Origin: Rubellicoccus peritrichatus
GTDB lineage: Bacteria > Verrucomicrobiota > Verrucomicrobiia > Opitutales > Cerasicoccaceae
Length of the DNA: 64,000 nt
Reading direction: 5' to 3'
NCBI RefSeq assembly: GCF_033100135.1
Contig: NZ_CP136920.1
Span: 4,335,001-4,399,000, forward strand
A program made the translations under genes and the position numbers. The notes beneath the pieces are model-generated. The model was not told the DNA's origin. It was given only the letters and a program-made list of their open reading frames with translations, and made no database searches. Below, in pieces: positions 37,714 through 46,824 of this stretch (positions within the stretch are counted from its first letter, which is position 1; each line of letters starts with the position of its first letter).

Positions 37714-38003
37714 AACGGACATTCAGAAACGTTTGTTTTAATGGCCTGAAGGGCCATGGCAAAACAGCCCAGGGTGGAATGAGGAACGAATGAAGCCCTG
37801 GGTAACAGGTATCATAAAAAGAAGGAGCCCTGAAGGGGTGCCGCAATGGAAGATATGCCTGCGTTCGTACGTCAGCCTTTCAGGCCTCTAAGTTTCCAGG
37901 TTCACGGGTCCCAGGGCTACGCTACGCTCCACCCTGGGCTTGTTTGCCTCAGCCCTTCGGGCCTGAAAACTGCAAAAGAAATCAAGCATCCTGAATGTCC
38001 GTT
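37714..38003. mobile_element. REP/MITE-like palindromic element with 13-bp terminal inverted repeats
   Basis: The outer ends are AACGGACATTCAG (37714-37726) and its exact reverse complement (37991-38003). Inside, two arms of about 95 bp are imperfect inverted copies of each other (37743-37840 and 37873-37965). Each arm contains smaller palindromes: GGCCTGAAGGGCC or its GGCCCGAAGGGCT counterpart, a CCCAGGGTGG...CCCTGGG hairpin, and a CCTGAA-G-GG type hairpin. There is no transposase gene, so it would be a non-autonomous element, similar in style to the REP/BIME sequences moved by IS200-like (RAYT) transposases. The mobility is inferred. Confidence 0.65.
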
Positions 38004-38074
38004 AGCCCTAAGGCGGTCTCAAGTCTGCTTGCATCATTAACGATCAGGCCTAAAGCTGCATTGCCAATTTGCCA

Positions 38075-39064
38075 ATGAAAGCCATAACCTACTCGTGCTA
38101 TGGACCGCCAAACGTTCTGAAAGTCAAGGACGTGGAAAAGCCTGTCCCCAAAGACGATGAAATCCTGATCAAAGTGCAGGCGGTTGAAGTAACCAAAGCC
38201 GACTGCGAAATGCGCAGTTTCAAGTTTCCGGTGAAGTGGTTCTGGCTGCCTCTGCGATGCGCATTTGGATTGAGAAAACCCAAAAGACAAATCCTGGGCA
38301 GTTATTTTTCCGGAGAAATAGTATCCATGGGAAAAGACGTTCTTAACCTTTCTGCTGGCGACGAAGTATTTGGTGCCGCCCAATTACGATTGGGTGCTTA
38401 TGGCGAATTTGTTTCCCTTCCCGCAAGTTACACAATTGTCCGAAAGCCTGAAAACATGAACTTCGAGGAAGCCGCATGTGTTCCGCTTGGAGGCTTGAAT
38501 GCGCTGCATTTCATGCGCCTTGCAAACATCCAGAAAGGAGAACGCATATTGATCAACGGCGCAGGTGGAAGCATTGGCGCTCATGCCGTGCAAATTGCCA
38601 AATCGCTGGGCGCGGAGGTCACTGCAGTTGATAAAGCCATCAAGAAAGACTTTTTGCTCCGCATGGGCGTCGACGCCTTCATTGACTATACCAAGGAAGA
38701 TTTCTCAAACGGCGACAAGACCTATGATGTCCTATTCGACATGGTGCCCCGGAGCGCCTATTCCAAGTGTATTAACGTACTAACCCCCAACGGCCGTTAT
38801 CTTTCGGGTAATCCCAATCTGGCAGTCATGCTGCGTTCGTTTTTCACAAGCCGATTCACGAATAAAACAGCTCGCTTTGCATTTGCTAAAGAAACCCGGG
38901 AAGAACTCCTGACACTCAAGCAGATGATTGAAGACGGCAGTATCAAACCCATTGTCGATCGGGTTTATACCATGCAGGCGGCACCTGAAGCACATCATCG
39001 AGTCGAGACAGAGGAACGCACAGGTGCCATTGTCATTAAAATTGGAGATCGTCAGTCCGATTAA
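38075..39064 (+). CDS. Medium-chain NAD(P)H-dependent oxidoreductase, quinone-reductase type
   Basis: 329 aa from the ATG at 38075; I reject a TTG two codons upstream because MKAITYSCYGPPNVL is the usual start. It is an MDR-superfamily protein: a GroES-like N-terminal domain (1-120) and a Rossmann domain with GAGGSIGAHAVQIAKSLGAE (about 165-185). The zinc-ligand residues of classical alcohol dehydrogenases are not evident, so it is closer to zeta-crystallin/quinone oxidoreductases, which reduce quinones or enones with NADPH. It stands alone after the repeat element. The substrate is unknown. Confidence 0.85.
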   Translation: MKAITYSCYGPPNVLKVKDVEKPVPKDDEILIKVQAVEVTKADCEMRSFKFPVKWFWLPLRCAFGLRKPKRQILGSYFSGEIVSMGKDVLNLSAGDEVFGAAQLRLGAYGEFVSLPASYTIVRKPENMNFEEAACVPLGGLNALHFMRLANIQKGERILINGAGGSIGAHAVQIAKSLGAEVTAVDKAIKKDFLLRMGVDAFIDYTKEDFSNGDKTYDVLFDMVPRSAYSKCINVLTPNGRYLSGNPNLAVMLRSFFTSRFTNKTARFAFAKETREELLTLKQMIEDGSIKPIVDRVYTMQAAPEAHHRVETEERTGAIVIKIGDRQSD

Positions 39065-39156
39065 TCCGAGCAATACAAAAGAGTAATGGGTTTGTCCGGA
39101 GGTAGGTGGCATCAAATGGAACCGTTAGACAAAGTAGCCTGTCAGAAAAGAGATAC

Positions 39157-39306
39157 ATGATCACAACACTCGAACTTGTAATAGTCATCCTGGCCGTTGG
39201 TACAGCAGCTTGGTTTCTGGCGCGATCATTTACCGGCAAGCACAAAAAGAAGAGTGGCTGCGGAACAGGATCCTGTGGCTGTGGGGAAAAGAAGCCGATT
39301 CGATAA
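39157..39306 (+). CDS. FeoB-associated Cys-rich membrane protein
   Basis: 49 aa from the ATG at 39157, chosen over an upstream in-frame ATG (39106) because the protein then starts directly with its membrane helix (TTLELVIVILAVGTAAWFLA) and has an AAAAGAGA ribosome site. After the helix come basic residues and a Cys cluster (SGCGTGSCGCGEKK). This matches the small FeoB-associated Cys-rich proteins usually coded just after feoB; they are thought to aid iron transport. Here the repeat element and an oxidoreductase gene separate it from feoB by 1.65 kb. Confidence 0.8.
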   Translation: MITTLELVIVILAVGTAAWFLARSFTGKHKKKSGCGTGSCGCGEKKPIR

Positions 39307-39313
39307 CGACGCA

Positions 39314-40405
39314 TTAAGGATATCGAAAATCTCCAGCGTTCAGATCGGTCTTTTCATTTATGTTGTTGTCTCGCGTCTTGAGGAACTTTGCCTCTTTTGA
39401 AACCAGTTGCTGGTAAAGTTCCGGACGGCGGTCTTTCAGATAAAAGTAATCCGGAGCCGGATGGGTCATCCCATAGAAACAAGGGACGCAATCCGTAACC
39501 AGCAAAGTATCCTGTTCGTTCTGCGCTCTAACGATTTCGTCACCATGCGGACCATAAACAGCACTGTTTCCGCGATAGTGCCAGACATCACCATCACGTT
39601 CTTCGTAACCACAGCGATTGGCATAAGCAAAGAACAGGTTGTTGGCATAGGCATGCCCGGGAAACATGATCTTTGCGGTATCAGGATAAGGCACCCGACT
39701 ACGATCACCACTCGGTAATCGATAGTAAGTGTCCGCTGCAGTTGGTCCGACAATCAGCTTTGCACCTTTGAGTGCAAGGATACGAACTAGCTCAGGGAAT
39801 TCACACTCGTAGCAATTAATAACACCGACAGGAAAATCAAAAAAACGATGAACGGGAAAATCACTATCGCCGACATCCCAGTTATCCCGCTCCTGCTGGC
39901 CGTATAGATGCGTCTTGCGGTAGCTGTCGAACAAGTCACCGTTTTCTCCAATCACCGCAATGCTATCGTAAAAAGCTGACTTACCATCTGCCTTGTCAAC
40001 ACGTTCACCATAAGGAACGACTAGGCCGATATTATTGTCGCAGGCAACTTCACGACAACGCGTGATACTGGGACCATCACAAGTCTCACTGGTTTCCTTG
40101 GCCGATTCCGGATCATGGGTGTACCCCTGAAGATAAAGCTCTGGAAATAACAGCAACTGTGTACCGTAAGCCTTGGCTTTTTGCACGGCCAATTCCAGAC
40201 GCTGGATGTTTTTACCCGCAGCCCCCTCCCCCCAATCAGCTTGGGCTTGATAAATAGCGACACGCAAACCAGCTCCACGCGAAACCGGCTCATCATAGAT
40301 GCGGGTAACGACCTGCAGCTTTCTGAAACTGTTTAGAACAACATCGTTATAATGCGGTGTCCCGTCATTGACATTATGGATATACAAATGATCTTGGTTT
40401 GACAT
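39314..40405 (-). CDS. Nitrilase-superfamily carbon-nitrogen hydrolase
   Basis: A 363-aa cytoplasmic protein. The superfamily cleaves amides, carbamoyl groups or nitriles through a Glu-Lys-Cys triad. All three are visible: Glu89 in LLFPELYLQGY, Lys164 in SYRKTHLYG and Cys198 in GVINCYECEFPE. About 45 residues precede the catalytic domain (LRVAIYQAQADWGEGAAGKN), and the C-terminus is longer than in minimal members. This resembles amidase/carbamoylputrescine-type branches, but the substrate cannot be read from sequence. The gene converges with the Cys-rich protein gene (7 bp apart). Confidence 0.87.
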   Translation of the reverse strand: MSNQDHLYIHNVNDGTPHYNDVVLNSFRKLQVVTRIYDEPVSRGAGLRVAIYQAQADWGEGAAGKNIQRLELAVQKAKAYGTQLLLFPELYLQGYTHDPESAKETSETCDGPSITRCREVACDNNIGLVVPYGERVDKADGKSAFYDSIAVIGENGDLFDSYRKTHLYGQQERDNWDVGDSDFPVHRFFDFPVGVINCYECEFPELVRILALKGAKLIVGPTAADTYYRLPSGDRSRVPYPDTAKIMFPGHAYANNLFFAYANRCGYEERDGDVWHYRGNSAVYGPHGDEIVRAQNEQDTLLVTDCVPCFYGMTHPAPDYFYLKDRRPELYQQLVSKEAKFLKTRDNNINEKTDLNAGDFRYP

Positions 40406-40457
40406 GGTTCTGGAAAAGAGCTCCGGATCAACATCTCTCTTTTCATTCGCTTTATCA

Positions 40458-40490
40458 AAACAATAAAGGCGCCTGAAATCAGACGCCCTT
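40458..40490 (-). terminator. Rho-independent terminator of the fibre-protein gene pair
   Basis: Read on the minus strand, GGGCGTCTG and CAGGCGCC pair in a stem with one G-T pair and a 4-nt AUUU loop, followed by TTTATTGTTTT. It lies about 150 nt after the PEP-CTERM gene stop at 40638, marking the end of the minus-strand cluster. Confidence 0.75.
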
Positions 40491-40637
40491 GAGAAGGTAA
40501 ACGTGTATTCGTAAATCGGGAAAAGTTTTCAATTCTTCAACATCAAGAAGAGTCTCGGATCGCGCCTTACAAGGCCATTTCTGTCACTTACGATAGGGAT
40601 CGTCGGCGCCCCCTTGGTTTCATCTATATTTATTTTT

Positions 40638-41393
40638 CTACGAAGTGCTCCGTGCCTCTCTAAGCTTTCTCCAACGGTGCAATCCGGCCGCGCCAAGGGC
40701 AAGGACTCCGAGACTGGTAGCAACAATGGTTGGTTCGGGAATTGGCGTTATTGATCCTGCCACGATTGGTGCGCCTGAATCTTCGTAGGCCCACTCAGTG
40801 ATGACGGCATAGCCGGTTTCGAAATTACTGACAACAAGTGTCGCCCAGCCGTGTTGATAATCATCTGACCCGCGCTTAAAGCGAAAACCGATTGTCCCGG
40901 ACAAACTACCAGGAATATACTGGCCGCTTGCTGTTTGGGATACATAAGCATAGGGTCCATTCTCCACAGCTTTGAAACCCAGGATGTTTTTAAACGAGTT
41001 GTCAGCGCCATTCACCAGGGCGACAGCTTTGCTGCTGGTGGCAAAATTGCCGGATTCCCAGTTGCCAAAAGGACGGACTATGTAAGCCGCCGTAAGATTA
41101 AGTGGTCCACGGCGCACCGTACCTCCTGGCGAAAGAACAGTGGTATCTGCCACCCACTGGAAGGTATTAGTGCCGGCGACGCCCAACATCACCGAGAAGG
41201 GATCACCGCGAGGCCTGAACTCTGCATCGGCCTGGCCGTCATTGTCAATGTCCCAACTTGAACCGGAAAAACTGGTTAAGCCGTAGCCAATTTTAGTATT
41301 TTCAAAATGCTGGATGATCGCCTCACTCTGATTGGCCATTGTGGTCATCAATGCCGCCAAAGAACTGAGCGTTGATAATGACTGCGAACTCAT
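40638..41393 (-). CDS. PEP-CTERM protein with atypical N-terminus
   Basis: 251 aa. The C-terminus is a clear PEP-CTERM tail: TPIPEPTIVATS, a hydrophobic segment, then LHRWRKLREARS. The body has WDIDNDGQADAEF, a motif seen in many PEP-CTERM proteins of this phylum. The N-terminus (MSSQSLSTLSSLAALMTTMA, then NQSEA) lacks the positive charges of a normal signal peptide, although its h-region-like stretch and the SEA ending could be a weak one. The ATG lies only 4 nt after the stop of the 1476-aa fibre-like gene, so the two are co-translated. Function unknown; a surface partner of that protein is plausible. Confidence 0.75.
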   Translation of the reverse strand: MSSQSLSTLSSLAALMTTMANQSEAIIQHFENTKIGYGLTSFSGSSWDIDNDGQADAEFRPRGDPFSVMLGVAGTNTFQWVADTTVLSPGGTVRRGPLNLTAAYIVRPFGNWESGNFATSSKAVALVNGADNSFKNILGFKAVENGPYAYVSQTASGQYIPGSLSGTIGFRFKRGSDDYQHGWATLVVSNFETGYAVITEWAYEDSGAPIVAGSITPIPEPTIVATSLGVLALGAAGLHRWRKLREARSTS

Positions 41394-41397
41394 ATCA

Positions 41398-44300
41398 TTA
41401 ATTATTTATCACAGCTAATTCCTCGTCTGGACTGGTAATGAGCTTTTCAAGTGCAGCCAAGCGTTCGCCTTGGAGGTTTATTTCAGCCTGCTGTGTTGTT
41501 AGGACTTTTTCCTGCAAGTCTGCTCGCAACTTAAGCGCGGCAATCTGTGCCCGCTGCCGATTGATGGTCGCCTCCTGTTCATTAATAATGGCCTGTTGCT
41601 CCTGGATAGCCTTGATCGCCAACACACCGAAGGCGTCGTAGTTGACGGAGAGCCTCTCACGGCCTTCGTTCACAATATCGGGGAATAGTGGCAGCACTTC
41701 CTGAGCAATGACGCCGATCTGTGTACCGCCGTCGGGGTCATGCTTCCAGGTAAAGCTCCTCGGCTCGATCTGGAGGATGTTATCCAGCACTGGATCGATC
41801 GATGAAATGTTTTCCTTCAGCTTACGATCCGAGAGTGGATTGTAACCATAGGCAAAGACTTGCCCGCCGTCTGTTACGACGAAGCCACTGTCAGGACTAC
41901 TGCTAGTGCCGATGCCGATGGTAAAGACGTGGTCAAATCCTCCGGCGTTGTACTTGCCAATCACAAACTGATTGTCGAGGTAGGTACGAGTGCCCAGACC
42001 AAAAGCGGCGGAGTTCGCATGTTCGGCCACCGTGTTTTGCCCGGCAGCAAAACTCTGTGGTGCGGAAGCGGCAGTGAATCGACCAACAGCGACCGTATTG
42101 CCATTGCTGGCGGTATTGCCATCGCCAACAGCGAAACTATTGCTGCCACTGATCGTGTTGAAGCCGCCGACTGCTATAGAGCTATTGCCCGTGATTTGAT
42201 TAGTGGTCGCAGTCACAATTCTGTTGGTTATTACACCTTGATTGGCCGTCAGCGTTCCCTGAAGCGTGGCGTCGCCCGAGAGACCCACGGCAAACGCATT
42301 GCTGCGACTGGTGGAAGTGCCATTGCCAACCATGAACAAGTTATGGGTGACGGTGTTATCGTTGTATTGGCCGACAGCTGCCGATGAATTTAAACTGGCA
42401 ATCGTATGAAGTCCTGTGGCAAACGAGTCATTACCGGAAGCTGTCGTTTGAAAGCCAGTGGCCAGGCTGGCGGGGCCACTGGCCACCGTACCATCACCGA
42501 TAGCAGTGGCGTTTGATCCGCTGGCTCGCGTCGCGTTGCCAAATGCCGTTGCTCGAGCGGCATTAGCTACCGTGTTCAAGCCCCAGGTCGTACTGTAATC
42601 GGCAGTTGCGCCACGTAAGATATAATCGTCAAAATCGACAAGGCCGTTACCAGTCACATCCACGGGCCAGCTCAGAAAATCACTGACGGCGCTGCCCCAT
42701 GCCGTGGCAAAAGCTCCGGTGGCCTGCGTGTTCTGGCCAAAGGCGCGAGCATGCGAGCCGCTGGCATTGACGGACGTGCCAAGGGAGAGCGTCGTCCCGG
42801 TCAAATTAGTGCTGGGCACACTAACGGCGAGCGTACCTGTGGTAATCTTACTGGCGTCCAAATTAGGGATTTGGCTGACACTGAGTGTACCAATCCTGCT
42901 GGCGTCAAGGGTGCCCGACGTAATGTTGCTGGCGTCTAGACCCTGAATCCCGCTGCCGTCGGCTACTGTCAGGCCAGCAACGTTCAACTGGCCTGAAACC
43001 GTCAAAGTCTCAGCACTCCAAGAGTCGCCAGTCAACTGGTAACCATTGCTAAGTGAGTAAAAGCGCAACACCTCTGACGTGCTGCTGAGTGCATCACGAG
43101 CGACAAAACCCGTGCCAATGGCTTCAACCTGTAAGAGTTCGGGGCTATTACTGGACATGGCGGCAATTGGTCCGCTGGAAAGTAGCGCGGGCGTATTGCC
43201 GGGGGTGGAGATGTCGTAGAATCTCGCCGCCAGCGCGGTGAACAAGCCCAGGGTGTTGCCATTGATGGCGGCGCTGTATTGCAAGCCGTTGAGACTATTG
43301 GTTCCCAGGGAAACATCTTCCTGACTGGTAATAGCCGCAGGAACGCCGACATTGTAAATAGCCATGGTATGGCCGTTCTGCGTATTCAGGTAAGGCACGT
43401 AGAGCCGGTCACCACTGAGGGCAAACTGTCCAGCAGCAACACCAAGCGTAACTGGCGTCAGGCGTGTGGGATTGCCCGGCGTGCTGACATCAAAAACCTC
43501 AATGGTCTTGGCTGCGTCATTCCATCCATAAAGGACGCCGTTATGGTACTGGAAATGACTTAAAACGGTATTCGCCAGCGGGCCGTAGGATACTTCCCCG
43601 AGCGGACCTGATAGATTCGAGGCATTATAGGCGGTTATTTTTCCAACGGTGTTGTAGAGCCAAACAGTGCTGCTGTCGGTGGCGAGGGCGCCATCGGTGA
43701 ATCCGGTCAAATTCACTAACGAATCAAAGGAAAGCGGGGGCGCGTTAACATCGACTCTGGCCAATTCATAGTCTGATGCGTTTCGTTCATAAATGACATA
43801 TGCGTTGCTGGCGGTTCCGGTTACTGCGACGAAGTCGCCAAACGTAGCAAATGGCGCCAAGTCCAACTCATCGTTTAAGGCGGGAGACGCTAGGTCTGAC
43901 CCGTCAATGTAAGATAATAGCTGACCATTGAAGCTGTAGAAATTGTTGCCGACGGTGACCATATCCGTCACGGCAGGGACAGCTGTCTGAGTGATCTCAC
44001 CTTCGGCGTTGATTGCGCTGGTGGTCTGATCAATGACAGGCTGATTGGTATTCGGGTCAGTTAAGGTGGAAACCTTCAGGTTGGTCAGCGCACTGCCGTC
44101 ACCGACAAAGCTGGCCGCTGTTAACTGGTTCTGCACGGTGGCGTTGCCATTTTGAAAAACGACGAAGGCGTTGCTCGCGTTATCGGGTTCACCGAAATTG
44201 TCTATGCCGTTACCCACCATAAAGAGCTCCCCGGATACGGCGTTCGCATCGTTGTTGACCCCCACAGCCAGGGAATAGGGTTCATTCGCAAAAGTGAGGA

Positions 44301-45828
44301 AGCCCATAGCCATGGCATAACGGGTACTAGCGGTCGCTTGTCTGCCCAACGCGATGGTGTAGTCGGCAGTTGCTGAGGAATTGAGACCGAGTGAGATCGC
44401 ACCGATACCATCAGCCGTGTTGTTTAAACCCATCGCAATGGAGTAACTACCACTGGCCGTGGCCTGATTACCCATGGCGACGGATTGATCGCCACTGGCC
44501 GTGCTGGTGAAACCCATGGCAAAAGATTGCTTGCCACTAGCTTGGGTGTTCAAGCCCATGGCAACGCTGTATTCCCCAATGTTACTTTCCTCCCAGTTCG
44601 TGCTGCCGTTAACATCGGTAGCGCCGGCGCGGAAGGCAGCCTTACCCGGATGCCAAAACATGCGGGTGCCGGTCCCATCACCGCCGTTGGCCACGGCGTC
44701 TGGATCTGGATTAGCCCCTGAGACGAGTGCTCCGCCCACTGCGAAGCCGAAGTTGCCAAAATCCAGGTTATCTAGCCCCAGCGCGGGGATGCGAGCGACG
44801 TCTAAGGTGCCGGTAATTTTGGATGCATCGATCTCCGAAATGCGATCTGGTTGCAGGATGCCTGAGGTGATCCTGGTGGCGTCAATCGTGGCAGAACTGG
44901 AAAGAGCGTCGGCCGTCAGCGCACGATGGGCGAAAGCTGTCGGGGTGATTTGGATCGTTTCCAGGATGCTGAAGGTTCCGTCGCTGCCGTCGGTGCTGTC
45001 TTCACTGTACCAGACGCGCAGGAAGAGTTGTTCACTTTGCCAAACCGTGGTTGGAATCCGATGCATATTCGGCAGCAAGGCATCGCCAAGATTGACAGAA
45101 AACAGCCCTTGATTGACGGACAGGGGCACACCCGTGATGGGCTCTATAGTGAAAGGAGCTAATGGCTGATTCGCCCAAAATGTGCTCGTACTGGTCGAGT
45201 CGCTGGTCAAAGCAAACTTGAAGTAGCGCGTGCCTGTCGGTAGGACACCATTTTCCGAGACCCGTCCCTGATAGGGATGCGTAGTCATGTAATCGAATGC
45301 AACAACTACCTGTATACTATATTCGACGATCGTATCAACGGTTTCCTGTAGCCAGAAGGTGTAGGTGTCCGGGGTTAGAAACGGGGTTGTAGTTGGCGCC
45401 CCATCAGCAAAAGACAGCGAGAAACCGGCAACGTCGAAGCCGTAAGCGGCTTCAAGATCACTCTGCTGAATAGCAGAGGCATCCGCCTGGGTGAAAGCCG
45501 AAGTGAGTGCATACCCCATGAAGGACTTACCAGGCGGATTAGCGCCAAGATTTCCATAGGCGCCGACGGCCAAGGTGGCCGTAGCCCCCTCCGGGATCGT
45601 GAAGGTGAAGAAGTCAGCGTCGGAGCCATTGGTCGCGCCGGCGTTGCCGTTATTGCCGATCGTGCCGCCAACCGTGTTAATACCAGCTTGGAGCACTATG
45701 GGGCTCGGCGCCTGTGGATTGCCGCTCAGCTCGCCATCGATAAGTTCATCATAGGTGGTCGCGCTAAGGGAGAATGGCAGGGCGATTATTTTGACTATAG
45801 TAAGGGGAAGAAGAGAGTATTTTTTCAT
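41398..45828 (-). CDS. Giant fibre-like protein with YadA-type head repeats and Peptidase_S74 chaperone domain
   Basis: 1476 aa with a signal peptide (1-24). Parts: pre-peptidase-like beta domain (about 35-180, with DADFFTFTIPEGATATL); shared N-terminal module (about 190-310, YQGRVSENGVLPTGTRYFKF to AHRALTAD); YadA-head-like repeats of AxGxxSxAMG type (about 413-553); propeller-like region (about 620-915); more head repeats (about 1015-1160 and 1215-1305); Peptidase_S74 intramolecular chaperone from Ser1333 (LSDRKLKENI); C-terminal coiled coil (about 1405-1470). S74 domains trimerise the fibre and then cut themselves off before the conserved Ser. This is a trimeric surface or secreted fibre by inference. 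It is followed at 4 nt by the PEP-CTERM gene. Confidence 0.8.
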   Translation of the reverse strand: MKKYSLLPLTIVKIIALPFSLSATTYDELIDGELSGNPQAPSPIVLQAGINTVGGTIGNNGNAGATNGSDADFFTFTIPEGATATLAVGAYGNLGANPPGKSFMGYALTSAFTQADASAIQQSDLEAAYGFDVAGFSLSFADGAPTTTPFLTPDTYTFWLQETVDTIVEYSIQVVVAFDYMTTHPYQGRVSENGVLPTGTRYFKFALTSDSTSTSTFWANQPLAPFTIEPITGVPLSVNQGLFSVNLGDALLPNMHRIPTTVWQSEQLFLRVWYSEDSTDGSDGTFSILETIQITPTAFAHRALTADALSSSATIDATRITSGILQPDRISEIDASKITGTLDVARIPALGLDNLDFGNFGFAVGGALVSGANPDPDAVANGGDGTGTRMFWHPGKAAFRAGATDVNGSTNWEESNIGEYSVAMGLNTQASGKQSFAMGFTSTASGDQSVAMGNQATASGSYSIAMGLNNTADGIGAISLGLNSSATADYTIALGRQATASTRYAMAMGFLTFANEPYSLAVGVNNDANAVSGELFMVGNGIDNFGEPDNASNAFVVFQNGNATVQNQLTAASFVGDGSALTNLKVSTLTDPNTNQPVIDQTTSAINAEGEITQTAVPAVTDMVTVGNNFYSFNGQLLSYIDGSDLASPALNDELDLAPFATFGDFVAVTGTASNAYVIYERNASDYELARVDVNAPPLSFDSLVNLTGFTDGALATDSSTVWLYNTVGKITAYNASNLSGPLGEVSYGPLANTVLSHFQYHNGVLYGWNDAAKTIEVFDVSTPGNPTRLTPVTLGVAAGQFALSGDRLYVPYLNTQNGHTMAIYNVGVPAAITSQEDVSLGTNSLNGLQYSAAINGNTLGLFTALAARFYDISTPGNTPALLSSGPIAAMSSNSPELLQVEAIGTGFVARDALSSTSEVLRFYSLSNGYQLTGDSWSAETLTVSGQLNVAGLTVADGSGIQGLDASNITSGTLDASRIGTLSVSQIPNLDASKITTGTLAVSVPSTNLTGTTLSLGTSVNASGSHARAFGQNTQATGAFATAWGSAVSDFLSWPVDVTGNGLVDFDDYILRGATADYSTTWGLNTVANAARATAFGNATRASGSNATAIGDGTVASGPASLATGFQTTASGNDSFATGLHTIASLNSSAAVGQYNDNTVTHNLFMVGNGTSTSRSNAFAVGLSGDATLQGTLTANQGVITNRIVTATTNQITGNSSIAVGGFNTISGSNSFAVGDGNTASNGNTVAVGRFTAASAPQSFAAGQNTVAEHANSAAFGLGTRTYLDNQFVIGKYNAGGFDHVFTIGIGTSSSPDSGFVVTDGGQVFAYGYNPLSDRKLKENISSIDPVLDNILQIEPRSFTWKHDPDGGTQIGVIAQEVLPLFPDIVNEGRERLSVNYDAFGVLAIKAIQEQQAIINEQEATINRQRAQIAALKLRADLQEKVLTTQQAEINLQGERLAALEKLITSPDEELAVINN

Positions 45829-45864
45829 TTCTTATAGTGGATTTTTGCTTTAAAGTTTAATCTG

Positions 45865-46824
45865 TCATGGAGCGATGAAACCTACATCGACGGTGCTGAA
45901 AGCAGCCCCAGCCACGGGTGCGACATCACGGTATATTTCGGTGATGGTGCCGTCGCCATTATCGATGCTTTGATGCAAGATGCCGTTACGCCGGTTTTGC
46001 GTGACGAGGACGTCATCGCCGAAACCAATCTCTACATTGAAGCTGACTGGCACATCGGCCACTCGGGTGAATTGAATAGCCAGATGATCATCACCGCCCA
46101 CATCTACTGTCGTCGCCGTGATGACACTCGCCAGATCATACCTCAAAGGACTGAGTAAAAAGTAGTATTTGAAGTAGTTTAACCGACCATCTAACGCGGG
46201 ACTGGCTTCCGGGGAAGCAGAACCGCTGCCGGGCCGGAAATTTGCCAATTGCCAGGCATCAGGAATACCATCTCCTGAGAAATTATAGGGCGAGGTAATA
46301 AAGTTGTCTGTGTCAATATCCAGAATCTTAATGTCAAGCGTTCCGGTTTCCCCCAAGTAGTCAGCCCGGATTGTAACGGTAGTTTGCTCAGCCACTCCAT
46401 TCGGCGTTAATAAGCCCGCAACGATAGAATTGACTGAAGCGTGTTGACTGGACCATGTGGCTGTATCGACCGCATCGTAAGTTGTTGCATCTGTATTGTT
46501 TGCTATCGCTGCAAGCTGAAGAGTGGCATTATCGGCAACCTCTGGACTGCCTCCTCCGGGTATTTCAACCGTCAGTGCATCTATGTCGAAGAGTTGCCCA
46601 GGATAACCTGAGCGCAGTGTATTTGAACCAACAGTATTGTTCCCACCAAGCGATGCGAGAGAACTATTACTAACCACATTGTTCGTGGAATTCATCCCAC
46701 CAGCACTGAAGCTGCTGACTTCCAGAGTCGCTCCCGATAAGTAGACTGAAGTGATTAATGTACTAATGGAAAAGACACATAAGTCTCTGTATAAGTTTTT
46801 ATAAACGCATATTTGATGATTCAT
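45865..46824 (-). CDS. Secreted Big2/TSP3-like protein, module copy A
   Basis: 319 aa from the ATG at 46824. This start matches the paralog at 59460 and gives the same 26-nt overlap with the upstream PEP-CTERM gene; the in-frame ATG at 46872 is less likely. An export segment (residues about 10-32) is followed by a Ser/Gly-rich stretch, a Big2-like Ig domain (about 80-165, with ATWSSQHASVNSI), and a Ca-binding-style segment (DIDTDNFITSPYNFSGDGIP, then DAWQLANF) like the TSP3/dockerin-like ends common in Verrucomicrobia. The protein ends in a beta-rich 100 residues. Function unknown; coupled expression with the PEP-CTERM protein suggests that they work together. Confidence 0.7.
   Translation of the reverse strand: MNHQICVYKNLYRDLCVFSISTLITSVYLSGATLEVSSFSAGGMNSTNNVVSNSSLASLGGNNTVGSNTLRSGYPGQLFDIDALTVEIPGGGSPEVADNATLQLAAIANNTDATTYDAVDTATWSSQHASVNSIVAGLLTPNGVAEQTTVTIRADYLGETGTLDIKILDIDTDNFITSPYNFSGDGIPDAWQLANFRPGSGSASPEASPALDGRLNYFKYYFLLSPLRYDLASVITATTVDVGGDDHLAIQFTRVADVPVSFNVEIGFGDDVLVTQNRRNGILHQSIDNGDGTITEIYRDVAPVAGAAFSTVDVGFIAP

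Larger units (their letters stand above)
37509..38074. other. 566-bp intergenic region filled with repeats
   Basis: The gap between feoB and the oxidoreductase gene has no supported gene. It holds a 45-bp tandem repeat (37573-37662) and a 290-bp palindromic element (37714-38003). About 70 bp remain before the next start. Confidence 0.7.

Noticed and set aside
42330-44590. Possible CRISPR-like periodicity
   Set aside because: The repeats are coding YadA-head motifs with varying spacing and no conserved non-coding repeat-spacer pattern. No cas gene is present.
41860-45162. Several plus-strand frames of 60-200 codons opposite the 1476-aa fibre-like gene
   Set aside because: They arise from the repetitive, GC-rich coding sequence; their apparent repeats mirror the YadA-type repeats of the true gene.
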